64,000 bases of DNA. Origin: Lysinibacter sp. HNR. Its GTDB lineage: Bacteria > Actinomycetota > Actinomycetes > Actinomycetales > Microbacteriaceae. The notes beneath the pieces were generated by a model. It made no database searches, was not told the origin of the DNA, and saw only the letters and a program-made list of their open reading frames with translations. The stretch is from assembly GCF_029760935.1 (NCBI RefSeq), contig NZ_CP121684.1:1178001-1242000 (forward strand). The letters run 5' to 3'. Shown piece by piece: positions 34,634 through 42,770 of this stretch. Numbering within the stretch: the first letter of the stretch is position 1; each line of letters begins with the position of its first letter. The position numbers were made by a program, and so were the translations under genes.

Positions 34634-35398
34634 CTACCGACTCACCAGCGTGGTTTCAAACGAGTAGTAATCGGTGCGATAACAATGTTGCCCATGTTCT
34701 ATGGCCAGACCATCACTGTTATACGCGGTGCGCTCGGTGGTGAGTACGGGGCCGCCACTGTCAATTTTGAGGAGGGCCGACTCGCCCTCCATGGCACGAC
34801 GGGCACCGATGCGTTGCTTGGCAACACGTAAGGAGGTTCCTCGAGCACGCAGAATGAGATACAGGCCGGTCTCTGTGAGCTCCTCCTCCGAGATGTCGAG
34901 GAACTGCTCCGGCAGGTGATTTTCGAGGATAGCGATGGGCTCGCCGTCCGTCATCCTCAAGCGTCGGAGGTGAAGCACCGGTGCGCCCTCGGGAATTACC
35001 AGCCGATGCGCGACCTCGGCTGTAGCAGGAGTCTCCCTGTGCAAGAGAACACGCGTTGTGGGTTTTTGATATCCCTCCCGAAGATCCTCGTAGAGGCTCG
35101 TGAACTCGACTCCGCGAGTTATCCCGCCGTGAACAACCTGTGTTCCCACGCCGCGGCGGCGTACGAGCAGGCCTTTTTCTACAAGCTCCTGGATAGCACG
35201 CCTAATTGTGGGGCGGCTCAAGCCCAAGCGCTCGCCGAGCGAAATCTCGTTTTCGAGGCGTGACCCGGCGGGAATCGTGCCGTCATGGATGGCCTGCTCT
35301 AGCCTGGATGCTACCTGGTAGTAGAGGGGGATTGGGCCGTTTCGATCGAGATCATCGAATAGTGACCCGAGCGAGACACCACGGTTACTCTGTTCCAA
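34634..35398 (-). CDS. GntR-family (HutC/UTRA) transcriptional regulator
   Basis: 254 residues. The N-terminal winged helix includes PLYYQVASRLEQAI, LENEISLGERLGLSRPTIRRAIQELVEKGLLVRRRGVGTQVV (cited in blocks: LGLSRPTIRRA, KGLLVRRRGVGT). The C-terminal UTRA ligand domain has LHLRRLRMTDGEPIAIL and TTERTAYNSDGLAIEHG. TTG start at 35396-35398 with GGTAGGGAG upstream; there is no ATG before the conserved domain. It probably senses a sugar or sugar phosphate linked to the transporter downstream. Confidence 0.92.
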   Translation of the reverse strand: MEQSNRGVSLGSLFDDLDRNGPIPLYYQVASRLEQAIHDGTIPAGSRLENEISLGERLGLSRPTIRRAIQELVEKGLLVRRRGVGTQVVHGGITRGVEFTSLYEDLREGYQKPTTRVLLHRETPATAEVAHRLVIPEGAPVLHLRRLRMTDGEPIAILENHLPEQFLDISEEELTETGLYLILRARGTSLRVAKQRIGARRAMEGESALLKIDSGGPVLTTERTAYNSDGLAIEHGQHCYRTDYYSFETTLVSR

Positions 35399-35510
35399 GT
35401 CGGTCTCCCTACCGTGTAAACGATTTTATTACTGGGCACAATTCTCTCAACTATCCTCAATGTTCTGACAATAGGCCCGAGGTGTGTCGGTTTGCCGAGA
35501 TGCCCTTAAT

Positions 35511-36176
35511 CTATACCGAGGTGATTCCCGGTAACCGAGGCGACCGAACACTCTTTACGGCAGGGGCTGCGGCTGAGCCCGTTTGTGTCGCGGTGCTCTG
35601 ACCGCCGCTTTTGAGAAGCGTTTTAATCGCCACCCCGGTAGTGGCTGACAGCGCAATCACGTTGTCTGCTCCGTGTCTACGGTGGGCATCAACCACAATC
35701 GAGGCACACGCCTCGGCGTCGGCGAGTGCCTCGTGATGTTGAAAGTCTGTCACTCCGGCGGCCTGGGCAACCGCCGGCAACCGGTAGGAGGCAAGCGAGT
35801 AGGTTTTGCGCGCCAGCTGAACACTGCACAAATAATTGAGCCGGGGAACCGTTATTGCGGTGGCCTCGCAGGAGGCCCTTATGACGCCCATGTCAAAACT
35901 GGCATTGTGGGCAATAAGAACGTCGTTTTCGGTAAACTCAATGAGCCGAGAAAACTGTTCCTCCCAGCCCTCTGCGCCCTCTACATCCCGCGGTGTCATA
36001 CCGTGGATACGGGTGTTCCAATCGAGAAAAGTGCCGTATTTTTCCGGAGGGCGAATCAGCCAGGACGCTCGATCGACGATTATCGAGTTGCGTACCTTGA
36101 CAAGACCCACCGAGCAGGCAGAAGCACCGTGGCTATTAGCGGTCTCAAAATCAATGGCGGTGAAATCAACGGGCAC
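35511..36176 (-). CDS. DEDDh 3'-5' exonuclease (DnaQ/epsilon-like)
   Basis: 221 residues. Exonuclease motif I is FTAIDFETAN (Asp9, Glu11), motif II IAHNASFDMGVI and motif III HHEALADAEACA, giving the DEDD acidic set with the HxxxxxD form. The C-terminal ~50 residues are low-complexity (QSTATQTGSAAAP). GTG start at 36174-36176. Proteins of this kind act in DNA repair or RNA processing; it is not the replicative epsilon subunit by context. Confidence 0.88.
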   Translation of the reverse strand: MPVDFTAIDFETANSHGASACSVGLVKVRNSIIVDRASWLIRPPEKYGTFLDWNTRIHGMTPRDVEGAEGWEEQFSRLIEFTENDVLIAHNASFDMGVIRASCEATAITVPRLNYLCSVQLARKTYSLASYRLPAVAQAAGVTDFQHHEALADAEACASIVVDAHRRHGADNVIALSATTGVAIKTLLKSGGQSTATQTGSAAAPAVKSVRSPRLPGITSV

Positions 36177-36262
36177 ACCCTATACTCGCACAGTTTTCTT
36201 GAGCTACCCGTGAGGAGGCCTTTGCCTCTCCGATGTCTCTCAATGAACTAAGCTTGATTCTC

Positions 36263-37336
36263 GTGGCTCTTACAATCGGAATCGTCGGCTTGCCCAACGT
36301 GGGAAAGTCAACCCTCTTTAACGCTCTCACCCGCAACGACGTCTTGGCGGCAAACTACCCGTTTGCAACCATCGAACCCAACGTGGGGGTAGTAAATCTA
36401 CCCGATAAGCGCTTGGGGGTGCTCGCCGAGATATTCGGTAGCGAGCGCATCCTCCCCGCCCCCGTCTCCTTTGTTGATATCGCCGGAATTGTACGTGGCG
36501 CGAGTGAGGGGGAGGGGCTTGGTAATAAGTTTCTTGCCAACATCCGCGAGGCCGACGCAATCGCCCAGGTGGTGCGCGGGTTTAGTGACCCCGATGTGGT
36601 GCACGTTGATGGCGACATCAACCCCGCGAGCGACATGGAAACGATCAACACCGAGCTGATCCTTGCCGACCTTCAGACCCTGGAGAAGGCAATTCCCCGC
36701 TACGAAAAAGAGGTGCGGAACAAAAAGCTCGATCCGTCAGTCTTGGCCTCGGCCCAGGACGCTCAGAAAGTCTTGAACGAGGGTACCCCTCTCTCCTCTT
36801 CGAAAGTGGATCTGGAACCCATTAGAGAGCTGGGGCTTCTCACCGCAAAACCCTTTATGTACGTTTTTAACGTGGATGAGGCCGTGCTGGGTGACGAGGC
36901 CCGCCTGGCGGAGCTTGCCGAACTGGTTGCCCCAGCACAGGCTATCTTTCTCGATGCCAAATTGGAGAGCGAACTTATCGAGCTTGACGAAGAGGATGCG
37001 GCGGAATTGCTGGCCTCCACCGGGCAGAACGAGAGCGGACTCGACCAATTGGCACGCATCGGGTTTGACACGCTCGGTCTCCAAACCTACCTCACCGCAG
37101 GGCCCAAGGAGGCCCGCGCGTGGACAATCCCCAAGGGTGCCAAAGCCCCTCAGGCGGCGGGGGTGATCCACAGCGACTTTGAGAAGGGCTTTATTAAGGC
37201 CGAGGTAATCTCGTTTGACGACCTTGTGGCCACCGGTTCCGTGGCGGAGGCACGTTCACAGGGCAAGGCTCGGATGGAGGGCAAGGACTACGTCATGGTG
37301 GATGGCGACGTGGTGGAGTTCCGGTTTAACGTGTAG
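36263..37336 (+). CDS. ychF: Redox-regulated ribosome-binding ATPase YchF (OLA1 family)
   Basis: 357 residues. P-loop GLPNVGKSTLFNAL directly after the start, VDIAGIVRGASEGEGLGNKFL (switch II, cited as VDIAGIVRGAS), then the NVDE variant in place of the GTPase NKxD motif, and the C-terminal TGS domain ending KDYVMVDGDVVEFRFNV. GTG 36263 reproduces the family N-terminus (ALTIGIVGLPN); an upstream ATG at 36233 would add ten residues. No Shine-Dalgarno precedes the GTG, and TAAGCT at 36249-36254 could be a -10 for a leaderless message. Confidence 0.95.
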   Translation: MALTIGIVGLPNVGKSTLFNALTRNDVLAANYPFATIEPNVGVVNLPDKRLGVLAEIFGSERILPAPVSFVDIAGIVRGASEGEGLGNKFLANIREADAIAQVVRGFSDPDVVHVDGDINPASDMETINTELILADLQTLEKAIPRYEKEVRNKKLDPSVLASAQDAQKVLNEGTPLSSSKVDLEPIRELGLLTAKPFMYVFNVDEAVLGDEARLAELAELVAPAQAIFLDAKLESELIELDEEDAAELLASTGQNESGLDQLARIGFDTLGLQTYLTAGPKEARAWTIPKGAKAPQAAGVIHSDFEKGFIKAEVISFDDLVATGSVAEARSQGKARMEGKDYVMVDGDVVEFRFNV

Positions 37337-37828
37337 CTGATTCCTCTAGGTTTCGCTCAGACAAAGCATGATTTTTGATCTTTTCAGGCGTTGTGGCGTA
37401 CCCATTCGGCGAGTTCGTCCCCCTGTCTCTAAAGCCACTCGTTGTCCTGAGCTCTGTTTCCAGCGCCGTGTGCTGGGCATCTCCATAGACACATCCCTCG
37501 TCCAGGGAGTGTCTCTGAGTGGTTTCCACCACCGCACTTGCTCTAAAGCGTTCTGCGCCATGAGCCATAACTCGAAGCGAGCGAGTTGATGGTTGAGCAC
37601 AACCCCAAAACGCAGCTTGTGCTTCCTCAAGAGAGCGCTAATCCCTGTCTTCAAGCGCATCGCGAACCTCACGAGAGGGTGGTAGGTTTCCGTTATATCC
37701 GCTGCATCTATTCGCAGTGGTTCACGATTGTGCCGACTTTTCGAGGGGTTTTATCGAGTCCCTGATGTTATTTGGAACCTCGATAGATATATAATTTATC
37801 TCACAAAGGATCAAGGCGGGAGAGATCT
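37337..37828. other. 492-bp stretch without a recognisable gene
   Basis: Open frames on both strands (for example a minus-strand frame of 108 codons at 37346-37672) give no family I recognise, and the surrounding frames have frequent stops. It could be a decayed gene. The last ~70 bases carry a promoter and an inverted repeat for the flavin reductase gene. Confidence 0.5.
37752..37795 (+). promoter_or_regulatory. Promoter with overlapping inverted repeat upstream of flavin reductase gene
   Basis: TATAAT (37790-37795) is a consensus -10 about 30 bases upstream of the start at 37829. The -35 region is weak. TATCGAG (37752-37758) and CTCGATA (37779-37785) are perfect 7-bp inverted arms 20 bases apart that bracket the -35 region, a possible regulator site. 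Confidence 0.45.
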
Positions 37829-38380
37829 ATGCGGGAAATTACTGTTGGGTATGTGGTTGGAAGTCTATCGAGGGAGTCTATCAATAGAAAATACCTCAAC
37901 ACCCTGATTCAACGCGCGGACACGGACACCAAGTTCACCGAGATTCTCATAGCTGACCTACCCGTTTTTAACCGAGATATGGAGTCTCATCTTCCCCAGT
38001 CCGTTGTGGACATGAAAGCCCAGATCGCCGAGGTGGATGCCCTGCTTTTTGTTACCCCGGAACACAATCGCAGTATTCCGGCTGCACTAAAAAATGCTAT
38101 CGATTTTGGTAGCAGACCTCCCGGCAGCAACGTTTGGAATGGAAAGCCTGCGGGGATTATTGGGGTTACCCGGGGTGCGATTGGCACGGCGGTTGCCCAA
38201 TCTCACCTGCGCTCTATACTGCCAGTCCTGGGGGTGAGGCTGCTGGGGCATCCGGAAATGTACGTGAGAATTGGTGAGGAAGCCTATGACTCGGAAGGAC
38301 ATCTGAATGAGTCGCATGCAAAAAGAGCCGATAGGTTCCTCGAGAACTTTAGTGCGTTTGTGCGTCGTGAGATTCGCTGA
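37829..38380 (+). CDS. NADPH-dependent FMN reductase family protein
   Basis: 183 residues of flavodoxin-like fold. VGSLSRESINRKYLNTL binds the FMN phosphate, and LLFVTPEHNRSIPAALKNAIDFGSR, cited as TPEHNRSIPAALKNAID, is the family signature. These cytoplasmic enzymes reduce flavin, quinones or azo compounds with NAD(P)H. ATG 37829 is preceded by GGGAGAG. Monocistronic by context. Confidence 0.92.
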   Translation: MREITVGYVVGSLSRESINRKYLNTLIQRADTDTKFTEILIADLPVFNRDMESHLPQSVVDMKAQIAEVDALLFVTPEHNRSIPAALKNAIDFGSRPPGSNVWNGKPAGIIGVTRGAIGTAVAQSHLRSILPVLGVRLLGHPEMYVRIGEEAYDSEGHLNESHAKRADRFLENFSAFVRREIR

Positions 38381-38546
38381 CTCACATTCGCTCGGTGAAT
38401 TTTCGCTCTGGTGGGCACGGGCAGTTTTTATGAAATTGTTGTGGTTCAGGGTAAGTTTTCCCGCTAATTTTCCAGACAACACTCAGTAGACTAAGGCACA
38501 AGTTACAGCCGACTTTAAAGAGGTTAGAAAGGACCGCATTATCGTT

Positions 38547-39104
38547 ATGTCGTCGCGACGCGAAGTGGCTCTGCCCTGGATCATTATCAGCGTTATTGCA
38601 GTTCTATCAATTGTTATGGCTCTGGTCTTTATTAACATTATTCGTCCCGATATATTTGGGTCCGGCCAAAAAGAACCTCAGCCTAAGCCCTCTCCCACAG
38701 CCACCCAGAAGGATGACATACCTGCGATTCCCTTGCCTCGCCCCACAACCGCAGCACCCGCGCCGCCCGCCGTTGACCCCGGACCAACTGCCACCATTCC
38801 CATTACTCAGTGGGGGATCCGTGTAGACATGCCACGTTCCCTGGCCCAACCCCAGTACACAATCTCGGGTAACACCGTGAATTTTCCCACGACCATGGCA
38901 ACGGGGCTGCCTTCGGCGTGCGGAAACAGCCCTGAGGGGTGGGGGCTTTCCCGGTCGCAAACTCAGGATGCCCTACACACCCACAAAGTGGGTGACTTCT
39001 ACTACGCTATTGAGTCTCCGGTTGCGTCCTGTCCGGCCAATACCGAACTGTACAATCAGATCATAGGCCTTTACGGTACGGTGCTGAACTCCATAAAGAG
39101 CTAG
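38547..39104 (+). CDS. Membrane-anchored extracytoplasmic protein, function unknown
   Basis: 185 residues. One N-terminal transmembrane helix (ALPWIIISVIAVLSIVMAL, ~8-26) is followed by a Pro/Ala/Thr-rich spacer (~40-85) and a small domain (~86-185) containing Cys residues in SACGNSPEGW and ASCPANTE that could form a disulfide outside the cell. No family recognised. AAAGGA lies about 14 bases before the ATG. Its stop codon overlaps the stop of the convergent glycosylase gene. Confidence 0.7.
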   Translation: MSSRREVALPWIIISVIAVLSIVMALVFINIIRPDIFGSGQKEPQPKPSPTATQKDDIPAIPLPRPTTAAPAPPAVDPGPTATIPITQWGIRVDMPRSLAQPQYTISGNTVNFPTTMATGLPSACGNSPEGWGLSRSQTQDALHTHKVGDFYYAIESPVASCPANTELYNQIIGLYGTVLNSIKS

Positions 39105-39550
39105 GGGGCAACAATCTCCCAGTTAGCAATGGGGCCGGGAACAACAGAAAAAACTGCGGCCTCCATAGGAACGGTCTCCGTATCGTGTACCGCTCGGAGA
39201 TTCTTTGCTCGTTCCGGGCTGCGAACGTCTAGCTTGGTGAGGAGCCACTCAAACTCGTACCAGAGTTGACCCTGCGTAACCGGAATGCGTAACTCGGGAT
39301 CCGGGGGGTTGAGTATGAGGGACCCGTTGAACGAGTAGCCGCGCGCGGTTGCCTCCTTGGAGAGCAGATGCAGGTAGGTTGCAATTGCGCGTTCGGGGTC
39401 TTTTGCCTCACGAAACCGCTCTAGCTGAGGGTGCCGGGTGTAACCCTTGGTCTGTCCCATTAAAACTTTTTGAGCTAAGAGGGTTTCGCGCCAGCACGCG
39501 ATAAGACCAATCCTGTCGAGATACGAGGGGTCAAGGCTCCAGATTCGCAT
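39101..39550 (-). CDS. Pyrimidine dimer DNA glycosylase/endonuclease V family protein
   Basis: 149 residues matching the pyrimidine-dimer glycosylase family as annotated in actinobacteria: MRIWSLDPSYLDR at the start, LIACWRETLLAQKVL, GYTRHPQLERFR and LWYEFEWLLTKL. T4 endonuclease V-type enzymes excise UV-induced cyclobutane dimers; whether this protein has that activity is inference from the family. It converges on the preceding gene with overlapping stop codons. Confidence 0.82.
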   Translation of the reverse strand: MRIWSLDPSYLDRIGLIACWRETLLAQKVLMGQTKGYTRHPQLERFREAKDPERAIATYLHLLSKEATARGYSFNGSLILNPPDPELRIPVTQGQLWYEFEWLLTKLDVRSPERAKNLRAVHDTETVPMEAAVFSVVPGPIANWEIVAP

Positions 39551-39616
39551 CTATCCAGGATAACGGTATGGATCTGAGGATGGGGCAGAATCCTGATCTT
39601 CGATTACCCTATAAGA

Positions 39617-40972
39617 ATGATGAACCGTCAAGAAAAGCTGGTGCTCTCGCTAGCCGTCCTCGCGTCTTTTGTGGCTTTTCTCGATGGCTCCGTGGTGAAC
39701 GTGGCTCTACCCGCCATTAGCGAGGAGATCGGGGGAGGGCTAGTCCTACAGCAGTGGGTGGTGGACTCTTACCTGATTACCTTGGGAGCGCTCATCCTGG
39801 TTGCGGGTTCGATCAGTGACGTTTTTGGCCGTAAACGTGTGATGTTTTATGGGCTGATTGGGTTTGCGCTCACCTCGATCGGTATCGGGTTCTCTCCCAC
39901 GCCCGAGATGATTGTGATTATGAGGGGGCTACAGGGAATCGCCGGTGCGATGCTTGTACCCAGTTCGCTCGCCCTCATCACCTCAACGTTTCGCGATGAG
40001 GCTCAGGGCCGTGCCATTGGCATCTGGACCGCACTCACCAGCATTGCCATGCTGATTGGCCCCCTGGTGGGAGGTCTTTTTGTAGACGGCGGATCTTGGA
40101 GGGGAATCTTCTTTATTAACGTTCTTCCCGTCACAATCGCCCTCTTGGTGCTTGCCCGCATTCGGCATAAGGACGTTCGTATTCCCAATGTTCGGGTGGA
40201 TTACTTGGGCGCGATCCTGTGTGTGGTTGGTCTTGGAGGCCTTGTCTTTGCGCTCATTGAGAGCCCCCGCCTGGGCCTGTATGATCCTCTGATCATGATG
40301 ACCGGATTCGTGGGAATTGTCGCGTCCATAGGCTTTATCTGGCGGCAGAGGGTAGCGCGAGATCCCCTGATGCCCCTGTCCCTTTTTAAGACTCGTAACT
40401 TCCGTTGGGGCAATGTGGCTACCGTGCTGATCTACGGCGCGCTGAGCCTGAACGGACTGGTCATTGTTGTTTATTTGCAGGAGGTGGCTGGCCTATCCGC
40501 CACCCAATCCGGGTTGACCATGATACCCCTTACAATCCTGATGATTGCTTTGAGTCCTCGGGTGGGAAAGCTTGCCGGTCGTTTTGGGCCCCGGATATTC
40601 ATGACGGTAGGACCGATTCTCTCCGGTATTGGAATGCTGTTTATGCTCACGATTCAGCCCCAGTTTAACTATTTCACCCAGTTACTTCCCGGTGTTCTCT
40701 TCTTTGGGGTGGGTCTCTCGGTGACGGTCTCCCCACTCACCTCAGCGATCCTCGGCTCGATTGATCCCGCACGGTCTGGTATCGCCTCGGCGGTCAACAA
40801 TGCTATTTCACGCATCGCGGGTCTGCTCACGATAGCCCTCGTTGGGGTTATTGTTGGCGGTGACATCACTCTCGAGGGGCTACAGCGAAGTCTGATCTTT
40901 TGCGCGGTGCTACTGTTTGCGGGAGGAACAATTTCGTGGCTGGGGATTCGTAAGCCTGCCGTGTATGCTTGA
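39617..40972 (+). CDS. MFS transporter of the DHA2 (EmrB/QacA) drug:proton antiporter family
   Basis: 451 residues, about 14 membrane helices. Motif A is GSISDVFGRKRVMFYG, with FLDGSVVNVALPAI in the first helix and GPLVGGLFVDGGSWRGIFFINV, cited as LVGGLFVDG and WRGIFFINV, as motif C region. These transporters export drugs or metabolites using the proton gradient. ATG 39617 is followed at once by a second ATG. It ends 28 bases before the glycine riboswitch; a TATAAC box just after its stop may be the riboswitch promoter. Confidence 0.9.
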   Translation: MMNRQEKLVLSLAVLASFVAFLDGSVVNVALPAISEEIGGGLVLQQWVVDSYLITLGALILVAGSISDVFGRKRVMFYGLIGFALTSIGIGFSPTPEMIVIMRGLQGIAGAMLVPSSLALITSTFRDEAQGRAIGIWTALTSIAMLIGPLVGGLFVDGGSWRGIFFINVLPVTIALLVLARIRHKDVRIPNVRVDYLGAILCVVGLGGLVFALIESPRLGLYDPLIMMTGFVGIVASIGFIWRQRVARDPLMPLSLFKTRNFRWGNVATVLIYGALSLNGLVIVVYLQEVAGLSATQSGLTMIPLTILMIALSPRVGKLAGRFGPRIFMTVGPILSGIGMLFMLTIQPQFNYFTQLLPGVLFFGVGLSVTVSPLTSAILGSIDPARSGIASAVNNAISRIAGLLTIALVGVIVGGDITLEGLQRSLIFCAVLLFAGGTISWLGIRKPAVYA

Positions 40973-40975
40973 GCC

Positions 40976-40981
40976 TATAAC
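40976..40981 (+). promoter_or_regulatory. Candidate -10 box for the glycine riboswitch transcript
   Basis: TATAAC four bases after the MFS gene stop codon, about 25 bases upstream of the first aptamer. The -35 region is poor. Confidence 0.4.
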
Positions 40982-41000
40982 TTGATATCGGGCCGCAACA

Positions 41001-41180
41001 CGATGCGGGAGAGCCGCGTAGCGCGGCACCGAAGGAGCAAGCCTCCCCGCCAATCTCTCAGGTAGTCGTACCGTATCGCTATTGGCCGCTCTGAAAAGTA
41101 GACAGCTTTTGTTGTCTCGCCCACGGTGAAAGCAGGCTACCGCCTGTGAAACTCTCAGGCCCATGACAGAGGGGGAGTTC
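41001..41180 (+). ncRNA. Tandem glycine riboswitch (two aptamers)
   Basis: Aptamer 1 shows GCGGGAGAG (41005-41013), CACCGAAGGAGCAA and AATCTCTCAGG, closing with CGCTCTGAAAAG at ~41083-41096. Aptamer 2 shows GGTGAAAGCAGG, GTGAAACTCTCAGG and GACAGAGGGGGAG (~41166-41176). These are the conserved core blocks of the gcvT riboswitch family. It lies about 80 bases upstream of gcvT and presumably turns on gcvTHP when glycine is abundant. The expression platform between 41180 and 41257 shows no evident strong terminator, so control may act on translation. Confidence 0.92.
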
Positions 41181-41257
41181 TTAGTCGGTGGTGGCACAGT
41201 TGTTACCGCCAAACCAAACCGTATAACCTGTGTTGTATACCGTAAGGGAGAACTCTC

Positions 41258-42379
41258 ATGTCCGAACGTCTGAGTCCGCTTCACCCCATCCATGAGCAAG
41301 CCGAGGCTACCTTTACTGATTTTGCCGGTTGGCAGATGCCGGTGCGCTATACGAGCGATCTTGCCGAGCACCACGCTGTGCGCGAAGCCGCCGGAATCTT
41401 TGATATATCCCACATGGCAGAGATCACCGTGTCGGGTGCGGATGCAGCCGCGTTTCTTGACTATGCGCTGGCCGGTAAACTCTCCGCAACAAAGGTTGGT
41501 CAGGCTAAATATTCCCTGCTATTAAGTGAGCGGGGTACGGTTATCGACGATCTCATTGTGTACAGACTTTCCGAAGATAACTACTTTGTGGTTGCCAACG
41601 CGGGTAACCGGCACGCCGCTGTTGAGGCGTTAGTAACGAGGGCCGCTCAGTTTTCTTTCGTCGAGGTGTCCGACCGAAGCGATGAATACGTTCTTGTTGC
41701 GGTTCAAGGCCCGCGTGCGCTCACCATCCTCCAAGAAACCAGCGGACTTGCACCCGAAGAGTCGCTCGACTCTCTCCGCTATTACTGGTCTACCGGGGCA
41801 ACCTTTAACGGGCGCGACGTTCTTATCGGGCGCACGGGATACACGGGTGAAGACGGGTTTGAGATCTACGCTCATACGGACGACGCGGCTGCGCTGTGGA
41901 ATGCGGTGATGGCAGCCGGTGCACAGCACGGGCTGGTTCCCGCCGGACTCGCCTGCCGGGATACCCTGCGTCTTGAAGCGGGGATGCCTCTCTACGGGCA
42001 CGAGCTCTCGCTTAATGTTTTCCCCGTGCAGGCCGGCCTCGGGCGTGTGGTTGCGCTGTCCAAAGAAGGAGACTTTGTCGGGCGCGAGGGCACGGAAGCC
42101 GGCCCCGCCGACAACGCGAGGGTTCTGGTTGGTCTGGTGTCAGACGGGAAGCGGGCCGCCCGGGCAGATTACCCCGTCTTTACTCACGCTGAATCCGCAC
42201 GGGCCATCGGCGTTATTACGAGTGGTGCTCTTTCGCCGACCCTCGGTTACCCCATTGCTATGGCCTATGTTGATCCGCAGTTTACTCAGCCGGGTACCGA
42301 GCTTTCTGTCGATATCCGGGGAAAACGACTGGGTTTTACTGTTTCCACCCTCCCCTTTTATACAAGAGAGAAGAAATAA
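41258..42379 (+). CDS. gcvT: Glycine cleavage system aminomethyltransferase (T protein)
   Basis: 373 residues. Transfers the methylene unit from the lipoyl arm of GcvH to tetrahydrofolate, releasing ammonia. Visible landmarks are ATFTDFAGWQMPVRY, GIFDISHMAEI, YSLLLSERGTVIDDLIVYR, IGRTGYTGEDGFEIY and CRDTLRLEAGMPLYGHEL, cited in pieces. ATG 41258 follows AAGGGAG. First gene of gcvT-gcvH-gcvP, directly controlled by the upstream glycine riboswitch. Confidence 0.97.
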   Translation: MSERLSPLHPIHEQAEATFTDFAGWQMPVRYTSDLAEHHAVREAAGIFDISHMAEITVSGADAAAFLDYALAGKLSATKVGQAKYSLLLSERGTVIDDLIVYRLSEDNYFVVANAGNRHAAVEALVTRAAQFSFVEVSDRSDEYVLVAVQGPRALTILQETSGLAPEESLDSLRYYWSTGATFNGRDVLIGRTGYTGEDGFEIYAHTDDAAALWNAVMAAGAQHGLVPAGLACRDTLRLEAGMPLYGHELSLNVFPVQAGLGRVVALSKEGDFVGREGTEAGPADNARVLVGLVSDGKRAARADYPVFTHAESARAIGVITSGALSPTLGYPIAMAYVDPQFTQPGTELSVDIRGKRLGFTVSTLPFYTREKK

Positions 42380-42382
42380 ACC

Positions 42383-42757
42383 GTGACTGTTCCAGAGAAT
42401 TTTTCATACACCTCCGAGCATGAGTGGCTGCTGGTTGAGGGTGATACCGTCACAATCGGCATTACGCAGTATGCCGCTGACCAACTGGGAGATATCGTGT
42501 TTATCGAGCTTCCAGACGTTGGGTCGGAGGTGGCCGCAGCGAGCATTGTGGGTGAGATCGAGTCGACAAAGTCTGTTGGTGAACTCATCGCCCCGGCCAG
42601 TGGTACTGTGCTTGAGGTAAACCAGGCGGTGACGGACTCCCCGGAACTATTGAACAGCGACCCCTACGGTGCAGGCTGGCTTATCAAGGTTCGGGTAGAG
42701 TCAGCCCCACAAAACCTGCTGGATGCGGCATCCTATAGCGAACTTATCGAAGGATAG
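42383..42757 (+). CDS. gcvH: Glycine cleavage system H protein
   Basis: 124 residues. Carries lipoate on Lys63 in [15 protein letters not shown] and shuttles the aminomethyl group between P, T and L proteins. [12 protein letters not shown] and [22 protein letters not shown], cited in parts, are typical. GTG start three bases after the gcvT stop. Confidence 0.97.
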   Translation: MTVPENFSYTSEHEWLLVEGDTVTIGITQYAADQLGDIVFIELPDVGSEVAAASIVGEIESTKSVGELIAPASGTVLEVNQAVTDSPELLNSDPYGAGWLIKVRVESAPQNLLDAASYSELIEG

Positions 42758-42770
42758 GGAAGACCGGTCT

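Noticed and set aside
37346-37672. 108-residue minus-strand frame as a transposase remnant
   Set aside because: I could find no DDE or other transposase motif, so I left it as an unexplained region.
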